From positions 620,001 through 684,000 of the forward strand of contig WIUZ02000009.1 in NCBI GenBank assembly GCA_015956445.1: a stretch of 64,000 nucleotides of DNA, read 5' to 3'. This document shows positions 25,176 through 37,430 of this stretch, piece by piece. The position numbers were made by a program, and so were the translations under genes. The notes below the pieces were generated by a model, which was not told the DNA's origin, searched no databases, and worked only from the letters and a program-made list of their open reading frames with translations. This DNA is from Thelephora terrestris (lineage: Eukaryota > Basidiomycota > Agaricomycetes > Thelephorales > Thelephoraceae). Within the stretch, counting starts at the first letter, position 1. The number at the start of each line of letters is the position of its first letter.

Positions 25176-28100
25176 CCACAACCCTACCCATCGCGGGATC
25201 TAGATAAATTCGCAGCAAATGGGCGATATATCGATAAGTGCTATAGGATACTGGGATACCAGGTTTTTTTTTTACCTTACGCGTTTCGAAATCAGGAGAG
25301 ATCCGCGTAGACTCGAGAGAGACAGCAAAACTTGGTGTATCGGGCGCACGATGGCGTCAGGGACCCCTCGGATTTGAGGCGAAAAGTATAAAAAGAAACG
25401 ATCCCGGACAGGAAGAAGGGAGGGAGAAAACGGGACACTTGAGCGGTGTATTAGGTTCGCGGCATGATATTGTATGCTATGATGGCCGGGCCACACGAGG
25501 GTGGCCATACCCCCCATCTCCATCAACCTCAAGTCTACTCTTCGCCTGTTCCGATGATCAACTTTCACAATCAAGCCCGTCTGGTCTTCAGGCCCCAGGG
25601 GGAGCGCAATACATAGATACAGAGCCTTTTTGTTCCTTGCATTCTCCGGTGTTTTGACGAGTAGACCGGGTTCGTATACGCTGGTGGTTCTCACGCGTCA
25701 TGCATCCCACCCTGCAATGAATGGAGAGAGCGGTAGGGATGGTCCGGTCGTGTAAGTTGCCTATCGTGCGATCAATTGCTAGCGGTTTCCGTTTGTTTGG
25801 GCTGCGGATAAATGGAGAGGTGGAAAGCCGGAGGATCCTCTCGAAGAGGAAAGCTGAACCGCGGGGGGTGAAGCTAGGAACCACGTCTTCCCGTTGCGCG
25901 GGGGAGGGTGTGCGTGATAGTACATTGGGCTTCAAGTCAGCGGAGTTGCGGGGATCATGGGCTGTACACTAAACTATGTATCAGTTTGCATCGACCCGGC
26001 TTTTCGATGCGATTGAAAGCCGCGGGTCATGAGGGAGGATGGGGACGACGTCTGCTCAATACTGAACGGGTGTTTGTACATGATCCATTTGAGAGGAGCT
26101 CCTCGCACGCCGCCGGTTTGAGGTGAAACTTCGACAGGAGTTTCGTCGTCCGGCGGCTGCGCATGGGAATATCCGTTTACCCCCCTCCCTCCCTAGGGGA
26201 TCGAATTCAAACAAAAAACCACCAGCCCCGGCTAACATGTTGTGTGAGTATACCGAGTTACATGTATACATGTATATATGCACGAGGCGTGCCTTGTTCC
26301 TTACGCCACATATACAGTACCACCCCTACCCCATTGCGCCGGACTGGATAAAGACGTACTAGCACGGGTTGCGATTGCTAGAGGGCTAGGACGGTTTCAT
26401 AGACCCGCAACAGGCTTCTCTCGTTGAATTCATTTCATTCTGCGATTTTCGGCGGCTATTTGTACGAGGGGGGTCATCTGATCGGATGTTGAGGGTGGGT
26501 GTATTGTAGTGGGGTTCATTAACGTTCTCTCAGACTTCCAACACACACCCCCGCCCCAACTCATAAGGGATTTATGAATGCATGAACGTTTAGCGTGTAA
26601 GAGTACGCCGGCACCGCCCATGTAACCTACGAACCGAAGCCACATGAGATATATATGTGAGGGCGCGAGTAGGAAGCGTGGTGTGGTGCGCCTGGTGGTC
26701 TTGTTGGTAATACGGGAGTTGGGGTTCACCGTGTGGCTGTGTGTTCCTCGTACGTACAGAGAAAGGGGTGGGTATCAGGAGAGGCGTTGCGTTGTGTTGC
26801 AGATCGGGACCCTTGGAGATGCGTCTAACCTTTGCTTCGAGCCCGAATGCCGGGGTGGTGCGAAGTTGGATTATCCATGTCATTTCAGACCACAGGAACG
26901 TTTGATCCAAGGCCCCAGACTTTGTCTCACGGAACAAGGCGAGGATGAGGACGTGATTTCAAGCTTACGATCATCGTATACAGCTCCAATCTCCGGGCTG
27001 ACACAAATCCGAACATACCGGGCTCGGCTGACAGGGCTTGCCTCGAGGTTATGTGGGGTGCAGGGGGTGAGCTATATCATCTGGGCGGATGATCAAGGGA
27101 ACCTAGAGCCCTAGAGATCTCCTGAGGACGTAATCGGACCGCGATCTTCTTCGTTCTGTTTTCCGCAGTTTGCTGTGATTTTGGCTTGTCAGACGAGATC
27201 CGACGATGATATCGGGGTGCGGTGCGGCCAGTATGCACAAAAGGTGCATCCTTAGGTGTGAGTTGGGGATGGAGATCGTACAGGAGTTTGAGGCTGTTTT
27301 GGAGAAGCGCGCACGGGTGTGGGGTTGTCCGAGCGATATCGGTGATTGCGTAACCCGTGCTCCGGGCCCGGTCCGCCGTATACCCTTCAACGCGATCACA
27401 CACAATCTAGAGAGGGCGAAAAAGGTGAAAGTAAATCGATACTAAAGCGGGCAAGGGTACACACGAAAGTCTCTCCCGCTCGGGAAAGGGTCCAATCGAT
27501 GGTTAGGGTTTACACCAAAAAGTGTCACGCAGTCACGCTGAATTACCATATCCGGAAGGTCTTAATTTTTTTCTTTTTTGTACTGGGCCTTCGGGGAATT
27601 CTTGATCTTCTTTCTCCTCGGATTATCGGTTAACGTGGAGAAAGAAGACGAGAAGGAGGAGCCCTTTGAAATCTCAAATTGAGAAGAGTCATAGGGAGGA
27701 AGTTTGAAATGAGATTAGGGTTATGTAATATGATCGAATGCAGCCTCTCTCGCTCGCTCTCCTCCTTTGGCCGTGCTCTCTTCGTTCTCGGGTTTGGGTG
27801 GGCTGTTCTTCTGGGCCCATCAGGGAATCTAAACTCCGTCGGTCGGAACAAGGAGCGAAGCCCAAGAACTGCACGCAGGAAGGAAAGGGAACGCGTTTCG
27901 TCTCTTGTCACCCCCATGACTGTTTTTTTTTCACGCATCCACATCATGAAAACTTCCCGTGGTTCCGTTTCATTTCGTGGGGGTCGATCATCTTGACATT
28001 GGGAGAGAGAGAGGGCGATGGGTCGGGTATTCCGATGTGGCCGGTGATCTGTGGAGCGACGCCAAGATCTCTCTCACTCTCGTGATGCGAGCGAATTTGG

Positions 28101-31100
28101 GTTTTCGGAGCTATTCAATTGTTCTTGTCAAAAGAGCTGACGCACAGCTTGTCGCCAACTGACTAGGACTCTTCGCATCTTGCCATCTCCGAAGAACCTA
28201 CTATTCCTTGACACACACACACGACTCCGCTCACATGCGTGATCTCCCGAACACAAGCCACTTATTCATCACGTTTGAGGTGTGTGCGGAGAGAGAAGAA
28301 ACAGGGTGATCTACTCAAGATGCGCTAGAAGGCCATCTGGGTTCTTGCTCCCGTCAACCATTAGAACGGGGCGCACAATGGGCAGGGAGAGGACCGAATG
28401 CCGATCTCCACACCCGCACAGCTTCTCGTGTTCTTACAGTAGCCGCCCTTCCGTCTGTCGGGGGGCAGAAGATGTCATCGTCCGTGGGCTCGACTTCCCG
28501 CTGTGTCTTCCAAGTAAACTCGGACGTGTACCGCTGATCGACGGTCCGGACTCACGCGGTGCAATCTTCGACTTGGCGAATCGTCATAGCATGTCACAAA
28601 CACTCCTCGGGGTTTTATGGAGGCCGGTCCTTGTGGTAAATCTGTTCAATTTGCAAAACGGATCGTACCGAAATGGTCTAGTCTGGCCAAGGTGTAACCT
28701 CAAACCTATCTTTTTCTTTTTGACCACTCGCGTTCTTACGGAGTGGCCGATATGAAACGGGATCCCTGAGAGGAGCCGCGCTTACTCCTTCGACACCCGT
28801 GTCTCATCATGGATACCTGGTATTAGTCTTGTCACCACGGAGAGATCTTAGATTTGTTTTTTCTTCTTGAATAGCTCTCTGCCGCTGTTAGGGCTAGTAG
28901 ACGACAAAGGGGAGAAGCAGCTCATCGCATCTAGCGCTCATCTAGCGCTTAATCATCCACAGCGGATCTTCCCTACAGCGATCAAACTTCTCTTGCACCG
29001 TTTCGAAGCTTCTCCCTGTCTCTTTCCCTCCCGATCCATGGACAAGGCAGAAGAGAACCCTCGGGATTGCGCGGACCCGATTTGCGCCTCTTTACTCGGA
29101 GTAGTCGGTGTGCGAGCCTCTTATGGGGCGACGATTCCAATCGTTGTTTTGGTCTTCGATCGTGCAAATAATGATGGAATCTGTGAGAAGAAGAGAGGAT
29201 GATGCTTCCGTCGTTCGAAATCCCTGAGTTATCATGAGCTCCCACGTGCGACCCTCACAATCGCCGGGTTCTCGAGTTCTCAAAAAGAACATATGACTAG
29301 TATCAGGAGATCGCCCGCGTGAGGGGGGAGGGTATGCTTATAGAGAGCACACATGAGATCTTGTGATCTTGAGGGAGTGTCTTCTACCTCGGGCGCTTTT
29401 CTCTCGCCGCGTCGTATTTACCGCTTTTGGATCCGGTGGCTGGTTCTCTCGTTCTGCTGTTCGTGGGGGAAGGTTAATGCGGTTTCCTCGAAGCTGCGGC
29501 GTGCGCGTGTGTCATGCGGGCTGCAGTACGTACGTACAACGGTCGAATGGCTATCTTGCTTCTTCGCGCCCGCAAAAAGGAGGATTCTTTTTCTTTTATC
29601 AAGGTCATTGTGTCTCTATGCGAGAAGCAAGAAGAAGGGGTGGTGGGGTACTGAGGAAGTCGAGAACCCGGATATAGACATATGTGCGCGCACGGAAAAG
29701 GGCGCGAGGGCTTCTTAATTCTGTGAACCCCGATTGTTCGCACCGAAGCCGCGGCATACACAAAAAACCAGCCCCCTCTTTTTTTGTTAACGTTTGATCC
29801 CACTGTCATCGTTTGCGGCGGGAGTCTCGTCATCGCACCACCGCCACTGCCACAAAATTCACTTTAACAGAAGGAGAGAAAAAAAACATCCCAAGAAAGA
29901 CCGACAAACAAAACGAGGGGACCCTTCTGCCACATTCAATCGAGTGGATCCTCTTTATTTCGTCCGCGCTTCTCCCATCAGCATCGATTCTCCGCGGCAT
30001 CTGCGGCATGTTTACGGAACCTGCCGGCCGGTCGCGAGTGGCCTGAAGTGGGGTTCATAAGCCCACTCTCCTTTTTTTCTTTCGGAGCTACATAAACTGT
30101 ACGTGAGCGTGTGCGTGTTGTGGAAAGATGAGTTTCAATAGCATTCTGCCCAAATTGAGTGTTTCCTGATCTACGGTAATGATCCCGAAATGGGTGAGGA
30201 GGAGGTAGAGAGCGGGAGGGGGTGGTTCATCCTACTCCTCCTCGTGTTTGGATGGTAAGGTATGTAAGATGAGGGGGAGGGGAGGAGATCAACAGGCCTC
30301 CTCGGGGCGGGACGGGACGAAGGGAAGAAGGGAGGGGGAACAGCAGGGACGGGAGGGAAATGACCAAAAAGGACTCGTGTGATGGAACCAGCACACGGGA
30401 CCACGGTTAGACCGCATTCGTAACACGATACGATAAGAAAATGAGGCGTTACCTGAACCCACCCACCTGCCTACGGCAAGGGGGAAAATCAATGAACTAC
30501 ACGACTGAATGTGAGAGAGAGAGAGAGAACACGAGAGCACACCTCCCCTTCGCATCCTTTTACCCCTTCATATCTTGGGTTCATCGTGATAAGAGAGGGG
30601 GAGGGGGGGCGTGTCCCACGAGGTGATCTGCATTACTTTCAATGACCATTCGCTTACCCTTGCCGTATACGCCGGGAGAGAGAGATGGTCTCTCGTGCCG
30701 CCGGCCGATGTCGTCTTCTTCGTTCGAACGTTCGTGAATTCCCTCATACATACACATACACACACTGGGTACACATGCACGTATCACGGAGTTCCGTTGA
30801 TCTATCGTCTGCACAGAGAGCGGTCGATTTTCCCGTCATCCCGCACCATGACAAAAAAAGGATGCGAGCGAGACCCTGAAACGAGAGAGAGAAAAGCGAT
30901 CACACGTCAGCGACGTCCAGTGTTGAGTACGGAAAACATACCCTGGAAAAACAAACAAACGTCCCAAAGCACGTCCAATCTCACCCATCAATGCCAGGGG
31001 AATACAGGGGCAACAAAAGAAAACGTCCGGAGAGCGTTGATAGATCGGTGCAACGGGCGGATCCGCCAACGGGCTCGTCCCCTACCCGAATCCCGCCCCC

Positions 31101-32011
31101 CGACGACGCGCCACCTCCTATAGTCGCTTAGCGCCCCCCTCACCCGTAAGATCTCGAGATAGAGAGAGAATTTGGGAAGAAACGCCAAGTGTCATCGTGC
31201 CTCCCACATCCCGATCTTGTGAGCGATGGAGGGGGAAGAAATCGGGGGAGAACATGGCCTTGAGGATGCAGGCAACCTTCCTCTCCCCAAACAATGAATT
31301 TCATCACCCGTCCGTGCTGGCTCCGAAGCGGAATTGTTCGTGGTGCGGGATAGGGGGTGCTCAAAGAACATTCAATACAGCGGGGATAACGATGCGCGCT
31401 GGGGGGGGGGTGGTCGATGGCGCCTTCTCCCGCTCCTTCACCCATCCATCGACTTCAAGCCACGCGATGGCCGAAGGGACTGAGAGAGAACGGTGGATCC
31501 GTAGGTAGATACCTGGACCTGCTGCGCAATCGCCAGAGTTCAGTACAATGAATCGATGATGTGAACGAGCGCAAACTCACCATGACGAGGAAGGTGATGA
31601 GATTAGACCCCACGATGGAGAAAAAAGGAAGAAAGAAGACGAAGAGAGAGAGAGAGGGAAGGGGAGAAAGAGGGGGGGGAGGAAGAGACAGAGATCAGAC
31701 TGCGATCTTGACAGTTGGCTCGAAGGGAGAAGGTCGATACGCCAGACGTCAACTGGATTTGCTTCCTTTCCCGACACTCCTTCGCCTTCGGTCTCCCGTC
31801 GTGGAGGGGGGTTCGATGAACGAGCGTGCAAACGACACAGAGATCGGTGGGATTCTAAGCAAGTGCGCGGGAGATGAGCCGTCGGTGCTTCGGTTCCGCA
31901 CGTTCCAACTGGGTCGCCGATGCTTTGATCTCCCTAGCGGCGAAAGGCAAGAGGAGGCAGTGATAATGTGGAGGATGTGGAGGATGACCGGACGCGGCCA
32001 ATGGAGAAGTC

Positions 32012-32032
32012 GATGGATGGATGGATGGATGG
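32012..32032. repeat. (GATG)5 microsatellite
   Basis: Five perfect GATG units plus one base on the plus strand. Confidence 0.85.
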
Positions 32033-32769
32033 TGGAGGTCTCTGTCATCGGTACACGTGGCCGGAATCAAGCTCCAGCCTGCGGGGTGGTCATCGACATC
32101 GGCAAGGGTTCCATAACAGTCATGACAGGAGAGTGCCGAGATCCCCTCGGTCGGGTGCGCTCGCTTCGATAACCCACCGATCCTCCCACGTCTTCATCGA
32201 CCAGTCGATATCTGGTCTCGTTCCTCACACGAGACGAGATTAGGGACTCTGGAATTTAGGGAGGGAGGTCAATAACCAAAAGGAAAAAAGAGGGAGCGAC
32301 CGGCGCGCCATACCTCAATATCAAACCGCTCTTCATCAATAGCACATCCCCCTCCCACAGCAGGAAAGCCCACGACCGCACGCAATCGGCAGAGGGTATC
32401 TGCTGACCCTTTAGGTCATATTAATATCTGGGGGTGCGAAAAGGGTGACCCAAAAACGTTAACACAAAAAGAAACAAAAAAACGAAAACCCGTGGGGAAA
32501 AAACATACCGAAAGGTAGACGAGAGAGAGTGACTTCAATTCCCTGTGACACCCGGCCGGAAAACTAAGTCAACCTTTACAGAACGGGCAAGGATGATTTC
32601 TTTTCCCATTACCTTTTTTTGTTTCCTTGAGTACGTCACGCATTGGGTTGTGCAGAACGGCATCATGATTCCGCGTGCACGTCGGCTGTGTGGGTGCCAG
32701 GTAAAGAGGGCGCAGGTTGTCCTTCGCCTCTCTGCTGCTGGTTAACCGGTCTCTCTCTCTCACCCGCTC

Positions 32770-33484
32770 ATCGGCTACCTGTAAAAACACTGGGGCTCAG
32801 CAAGAACACCCCCAAGAAACCGTCTATCGCAAAAGCGCCACCCACCCTCGTGTTCCAGTCTGGATCCAACGGGACCAACGTGCCAATTGATAGCACCAGC
32901 CACATGGTAACTCCACCCGCACACCAACCGCACACTCCCGATACATTCTTCGATCACGATTGGAAAAAGATCCAAATCGCCAGATAGAACCCGTGGATGG
33001 AACGAGGGATGGAGAACGAGTGAAATGGCAGCGTTTCTATTATTCAATCAGAGATCTAGTCCTTTTTTCGAAACCGTCACTGAATGAGGGGTCATGAGGC
33101 CAGATATCCTCCCCCAAAGGCGGCCGGTAGACTTACGTTCATGAGAACAATCGTCCCAAATAGCAGGTGACGGGCGAGGTTGAGGATTATAAACCCCATT
33201 GAAACCACCAGGATCCAGCGCTTGGTCAACGATGGCCGAGATTAAAACGGACGCGACACGTTGCGAATCATCAAGATCCAGGTCGAGGGTCTGCGACCGA
33301 AACTCTGTATAACGAGCGGAAAGGGTATCCCGAGATACCGACAGGATCCTTGGCGACTTGCTTCGTCTGTGCGGTTTGTAATTAGCACAACCGTAATGCC
33401 ATACAAACCCCTCTTTGGCACAAGGGAGATAAGTAATTTGTACATACTAGAATTGCGCCACCTGCCCGAGGGTTTCCCAATCAC
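32770..33484 (-). pseudogene. Possible remnant of a multi-pass membrane protein gene
   Basis: On the minus strand at about 33128-33235 one frame reads LTKRWILVVSMGFIILNLAR, followed by LLFGTIVLMN and a GTAAGT donor; this looks like a membrane segment after a basic loop. A second hydrophobic piece (MWLVLSIGTLVPLDPDW) follows at about 32870-32910. A TAA precedes the first piece in frame, and no start or family is recognisable. In the second copy (37620-37740) the membrane segment is disrupted. Could also be chance in AT/GC-balanced DNA. Confidence 0.25.
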
Positions 33485-35048
33485 AGGGATCCCAGGGTTG
33501 AGGGGGTAATGCCAGGGGTCTTGGGACCATCAGCCAGGACCCTGGGGACTTCACCGAGGCCGAAACCAAGAGCTTGGGGCTAACCCATATCGAGCGCACA
33601 CACCGACGCCTCTCCAATTCGAATCGAAACCACCAACACGCAAGTGAAATCAAATATCCCGCTCCCTCCCTGGAGCCCAGCTCTCGCTGTCCAGAACGTA
33701 GCGCCGTTCAATACCATCCCCTGCTAGCCACGGGGGAGGTGGGATGCGACTCGGACCAACAGGAAAAGGTATCCGAAGAAAACCTGCATCTCATTCAAAG
33801 AAAGTTTACTTACATACAGGCACTAGAGAAAAGGGAACACAGGCAACAACACGCGATCTTCGTAGGCTGTCGGCAGTGATTTCAGTCCTCGGTATGTCAG
33901 CTGATGTGAAAAGAGACCTACCAGCACAAAAAAAATAGATGGCAGCAGCGAGAAGGAAAAGGATGTTAGTGATCTAATACTCGACTGCGTCGTCCTCGTC
34001 CGCTTGCATGGGATCCGAGGTATCTTTCTTCTCCAGATCGGCGAGCTGACTCGGCGTCGTTAAAGGGGTCGACTCGCCCTGCTTATCGGCCGGGGTGGCG
34101 GTGGCAACAGGCTCATCGATTTCCATCTTTGCGTCCTCCCTTCCCGCCTCAGTTATGGAACCCGACTTCTCCTCGGGCCCAGACGGTGGGGCCTTGGTAT
34201 CTTCCTCGGTGGATGCTGACTTTTTGCGGGCCTCTTCCTCCTGGACATGCTTGCGCAGCCCCCCGATTTCCTCGATGCCGACGGTTCGCTCCTGCCGGAA
34301 CGATTCCCACTCGTTTTCAACGGCACCCTTGACCTACAGAACATATATCAGCGCCGTTGCTTCCTAGAGGACGCGAGGGTGTTACATACCTCCTCTTTCC
34401 GCTTGGCTAGGAAGGCTTCCTGTTCGGGAGTGAGGATAGCGGGGAGATAATACAAGGGGGCGACACGAGTCCTCGGTGGAGGAGCTAACGGGTTAGCAGT
34501 GACGTCGGGGGAGGTATCGCTGTCTGTGGAGATGATATCCGAGGTGAGAAGGAAGTTTGAAAGCAGTGGAAGTCTTGTCCTTCGCAATTTATGCTAGTTC
34601 ACCCACCATCCGTCAGCATCAGCACACTCCAGATCAAAGGCGAGGCACATACGATAGAATCCTTGAGCTGTAACTCCTCTTCTTTCCTGTTTGCAATCTG
34701 TTTCTCCTTTTTAGCTTCTTCTGCCCTGCGGACAGAGTCAGTTTCTTTCTTTAGCTTATCCTGGAGCCGTTGCTCGATCATCTGCCTCTTCTTTGCCTGG
34801 ACATTAATTGCAACTCCAGATGAGCAATCCGAAGAATCAAGACAGACAGACTGCAGAGAAGAAGGAACGTACAGCATCCGTCGCGTTTCTCTGTTTGTCC
34901 TCTGTTCTCGCTTTGTTTAAGGTTCCGACCAAAAGTCCGAACATCGTTTTCCCCCTCTTCCGTTCGCGTGGTTCAGAAGTCAAGTCGAGCCTTGGGCGTT
35001 TTCGCGTCGCTGCAGCAGCGGTTGGGGCGAGTGCGGTGGGTTCCGTCG
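32931..35048 (+). repeat. Direct duplication, copy 1 (contains intact pinin gene)
   Basis: Matches 37411-39232 in the same orientation, starting at CACACTCC and ending inside pinin exon 2 at GGGTTCCGTCG. Copy 1 is the more complete; copy 2 has several deletions. The copies lie 2.4 kb apart. Confidence 0.85.
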
Positions 35049-35191
35049 TGGTTTCCATCTGGACGTCGTTCGTCGTGTCTCCCGAGGGCTTGGACTCTAC
35101 AACCATCTCCTGAGTTTTCCTGTAGAAAAACGCGCACGTTAGGAAGCAATTGGACACTAGAGCGAGCGTTAACTCACTCATCCGTCGACAT
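33974..35191 (-). CDS. Pinin/SDK/MemA domain protein (splicing-associated)
   Basis: Five exons on the minus strand: 35191-35178, 35119-34873, 34796-34653, 34593-34390, 34333-33974; about 322 residues. The first exon codes only MSTD plus two bases. The MemA/pinin core lies at residues ~55-165: RKRPRLDLTSEPRERKRGK, MFGLLVGTLNKA, then the charged coiled-coil KKRQMIEQRLQDKLKKETDS and later LPLLSNFLLTS. Pinin is a nuclear exon-junction-associated protein that affects splice-site choice. The C-terminal third is acidic and low in complexity, as in relatives. All splice joins keep frame. A decayed partial copy lies downstream at 38475-39285. A short 5' leader separates it from 35,200 onward, where no confident gene was found. 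Confidence 0.85.
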
Positions 35192-37042
35192 GCTTGAATC
35201 TAGTCTGCCGAACTTGGGAGTGACGCAGGTGAACCGTAAGGGGAGTGATCGTGAGAAAATGTTCCCGTTTCTGTCATCGCCTCGTGTGTTTGAGGAATGC
35301 ACAAGATCGGGGCCTCCTCTCACTCTTTTATCGTCGTTGAGGTGAGAGAGACGGCCTGAAGATATTTCGAGTCGTACGACCTGGAATCTTGCAAAGCTGA
35401 CACCGCAGTCGGAATGTTTCGGGAACCTGAACATTCCACAATCATGATGCACCTCCTTTTCTTGACATGTGAGAGGCAACGAGCTGGGAACCATGGCGGA
35501 GGCCGACTCTTCGGAGCAACAGTGTCATCCAAGGCGTCGACAGCGGCCTGTAACAGACCGTGTACGTATCCCACAGTCTTTGTTCCATTCAGTGTTACCT
35601 CGGCGTTCAATGGGGAACGGGACGTCCAAACAACAAACCGCTTGATTTCCTTGGGAGAAAGCATTCTGCATGAAGGGTGGTTCTTTCGGCCGCCGTCTGA
35701 AGATCTGCGACTTATCTGCTATAGATGGCTAAAGTGTACGTCGATTTATTTTATTATTTTTGCACGCTCATGAGCCGGCGGTACGCTCTATGTATTCAAC
35801 GGTTGGACGTTTGAACAGGTGGTGGACAGTTCTGACGGGATTTGATTCATTTGATCTTGATGCGGGAGCCGTAGGGATTTCCCGTTCAATGCCCTTCCCC
35901 TTTCTACCTGTCGGGACGAGGGATGCGCCCCGTCTCTACCGCAGACCTTCTGATCTTGGCGGAAGCTATTTCTGCGGTGATATGTTTGCCGGCGGTAGGT
36001 GATGACAGGCGTTTGCACCCGGTCAGGCGCCCGCTTTGGTCCACTGTTCGTCTGCTGTCTTCACCCTTTTTTAGGACGTGTCATAATTCCAACTTGACGT
36101 CCGTTCCAGGACAATCCCACCTTGGTCGCCTCTCCTCGTGGAGCGACATACGCGAGGCGGCCCATGCATCTCCGCATGAATGAACGTCCAAGGTCTTGGA
36201 AAGCGATGGAACCACAACCGCTCCGTCGGGACCTGGGCAGTGCAAATTACCCCGGTCATCGAAACCCTTCCAGAGCAGAAAGATCTCTTTCTATTTCCTA
36301 TCCCCAGTTATCCAAGGCATCCAATGCGTGAGGCCAGGCAACAGTCCTTGAATAAACCGCATCACGTAGTGATGTTACATCACTCATCAAAGATACCGGC
36401 GGCAGGAGTTTTCTAGGCCTGTTTTCTCCCATTGTCCCAGCTACCAATTCCACTTTTCCTAACGGAGATAAGTTAAGTTCCATACAACGGAGCATATCTT
36501 GCACGTGTCCTCATCCTTCCGTCGGAGCAGGAAGCCGCGAAAAAAATGCGAGGTTCAGGTCCCCCAATGACCGCAAGGGCGGACCCAAAAACACGGGGTG
36601 CCCCCTGGGGTTGTGCAGGACGTTTGACATCGCTTGGGTTGCACGTCCTCACTGTCAGACTAAGGGACGGACAGCGAGCGCTAGGTGTATGACACTAAGA
36701 ATGTAAACCCACAGGCCGCCGGCCTAAGGTGCCAAAATCCGAAATCGACGCCGCGGATTGGCAGGCCAAACAGCTCTGAACTGCTTGCGACAGCTTAATC
36801 CCACTCAAGGTACGCTGCGTGGCTCGTTTAGGCATCGTGGAGGATTGGAGGGGTTCTGATGCAGCCAAAGACTTTGTATCTTGTTGTTCGCAGGACGCAC
36901 CGTGGAAATTGTATTCACAGTAACGCCCGGAAGCCCCCAACAAGGCTGTAGCTTCTATAACCAACCGCGAGGGCTTGCACACCGAGCGTGTGTGTGAGAG
37001 AGGGACGCGAAGGGCGATGTAGATTTCCTTGTTCATGTTTCA
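35192..37042. other. Spacer between the direct duplications, no confident gene
   Basis: The longest candidate is a minus-strand 114-codon ORF at 35320-35664 (starts MLSPKEIKRFVVW), upstream of pinin on the same strand. It resembles no family I know and may be chance. Nothing else convincing. Confidence 0.4.
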
Positions 37043-37430
37043 TTGGTCTCGGAGCCTAGCAGCCCCGACGTCGCTACGTCAGCCGGTTCGCACGTTCACC
37101 TCCAGCGGGTTACATGTTCATCTGCTCCGCCCGATTTCAGGGTTGCAAAAGACCTATGGTTGGCGCCGGAGGAATGTGCTGTATTTGTCCCGCCCCACGA
37201 TGGGTTTGTTTGTGGGGTTGGTCGTGTCGTCGTCAGCAGTGCGCATGTCCTCCACTCATCCAGATCGCTGGTTACTGATGACGACGTTTTAGCCCCGCTC
37301 GTATCGTGACCCCTGTTCGATGACGGCCAGAAGCTCCCCACCGGCCTGATTCTAGACTACTCAGACCCCCACTGGCGCCTCCGCTTCAGGGGTCAGACGG
37401 GGTGTTTTGTCACACTCCAGATTCATTCTT
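37043..37430 (+). pseudogene. Fragment of an unrecognised coding exon
   Basis: After a possible 3' splice site (TTTCAG at about 37140) the frame reads DLWLAPEECAVFVPPHDGFV and VGRVVVSSAHVLHSS, then DDDVLAP, a TGA at 37307-37309, and continues open as LFDDGQKLPTGLILDYSD and HWRLRFRGQ. The composition looks like a folded protein rather than chance, but no family was recognised. It abuts the start of the second direct repeat, so it may be a gene cut by the duplication. Confidence 0.35.

Larger units (their letters stand above)
22445..32930. other. Gene-poor region downstream of the TEA gene (~10.5 kb)
   Basis: No supported gene. The first few hundred bases are probably TEA 3' UTR. ORFs of up to 261 codons exist (23023-23808, 31561-32172) but are Arg/Ser-rich, lack domains and look like chance. 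The region is dense in simple sequence: G12 at 24963, (CG)7 at 25161, GA runs near 30518, GATG units near 32012. No transposon proteins, tRNA or rRNA were recognised. Confidence 0.5.

Noticed and set aside
31561-32172. 203-codon plus-strand ORF
   Set aside because: Driven by purine-rich simple repeats (Lys/Arg/Glu/Gly runs, WMDGWM from GATG units); not protein-like.
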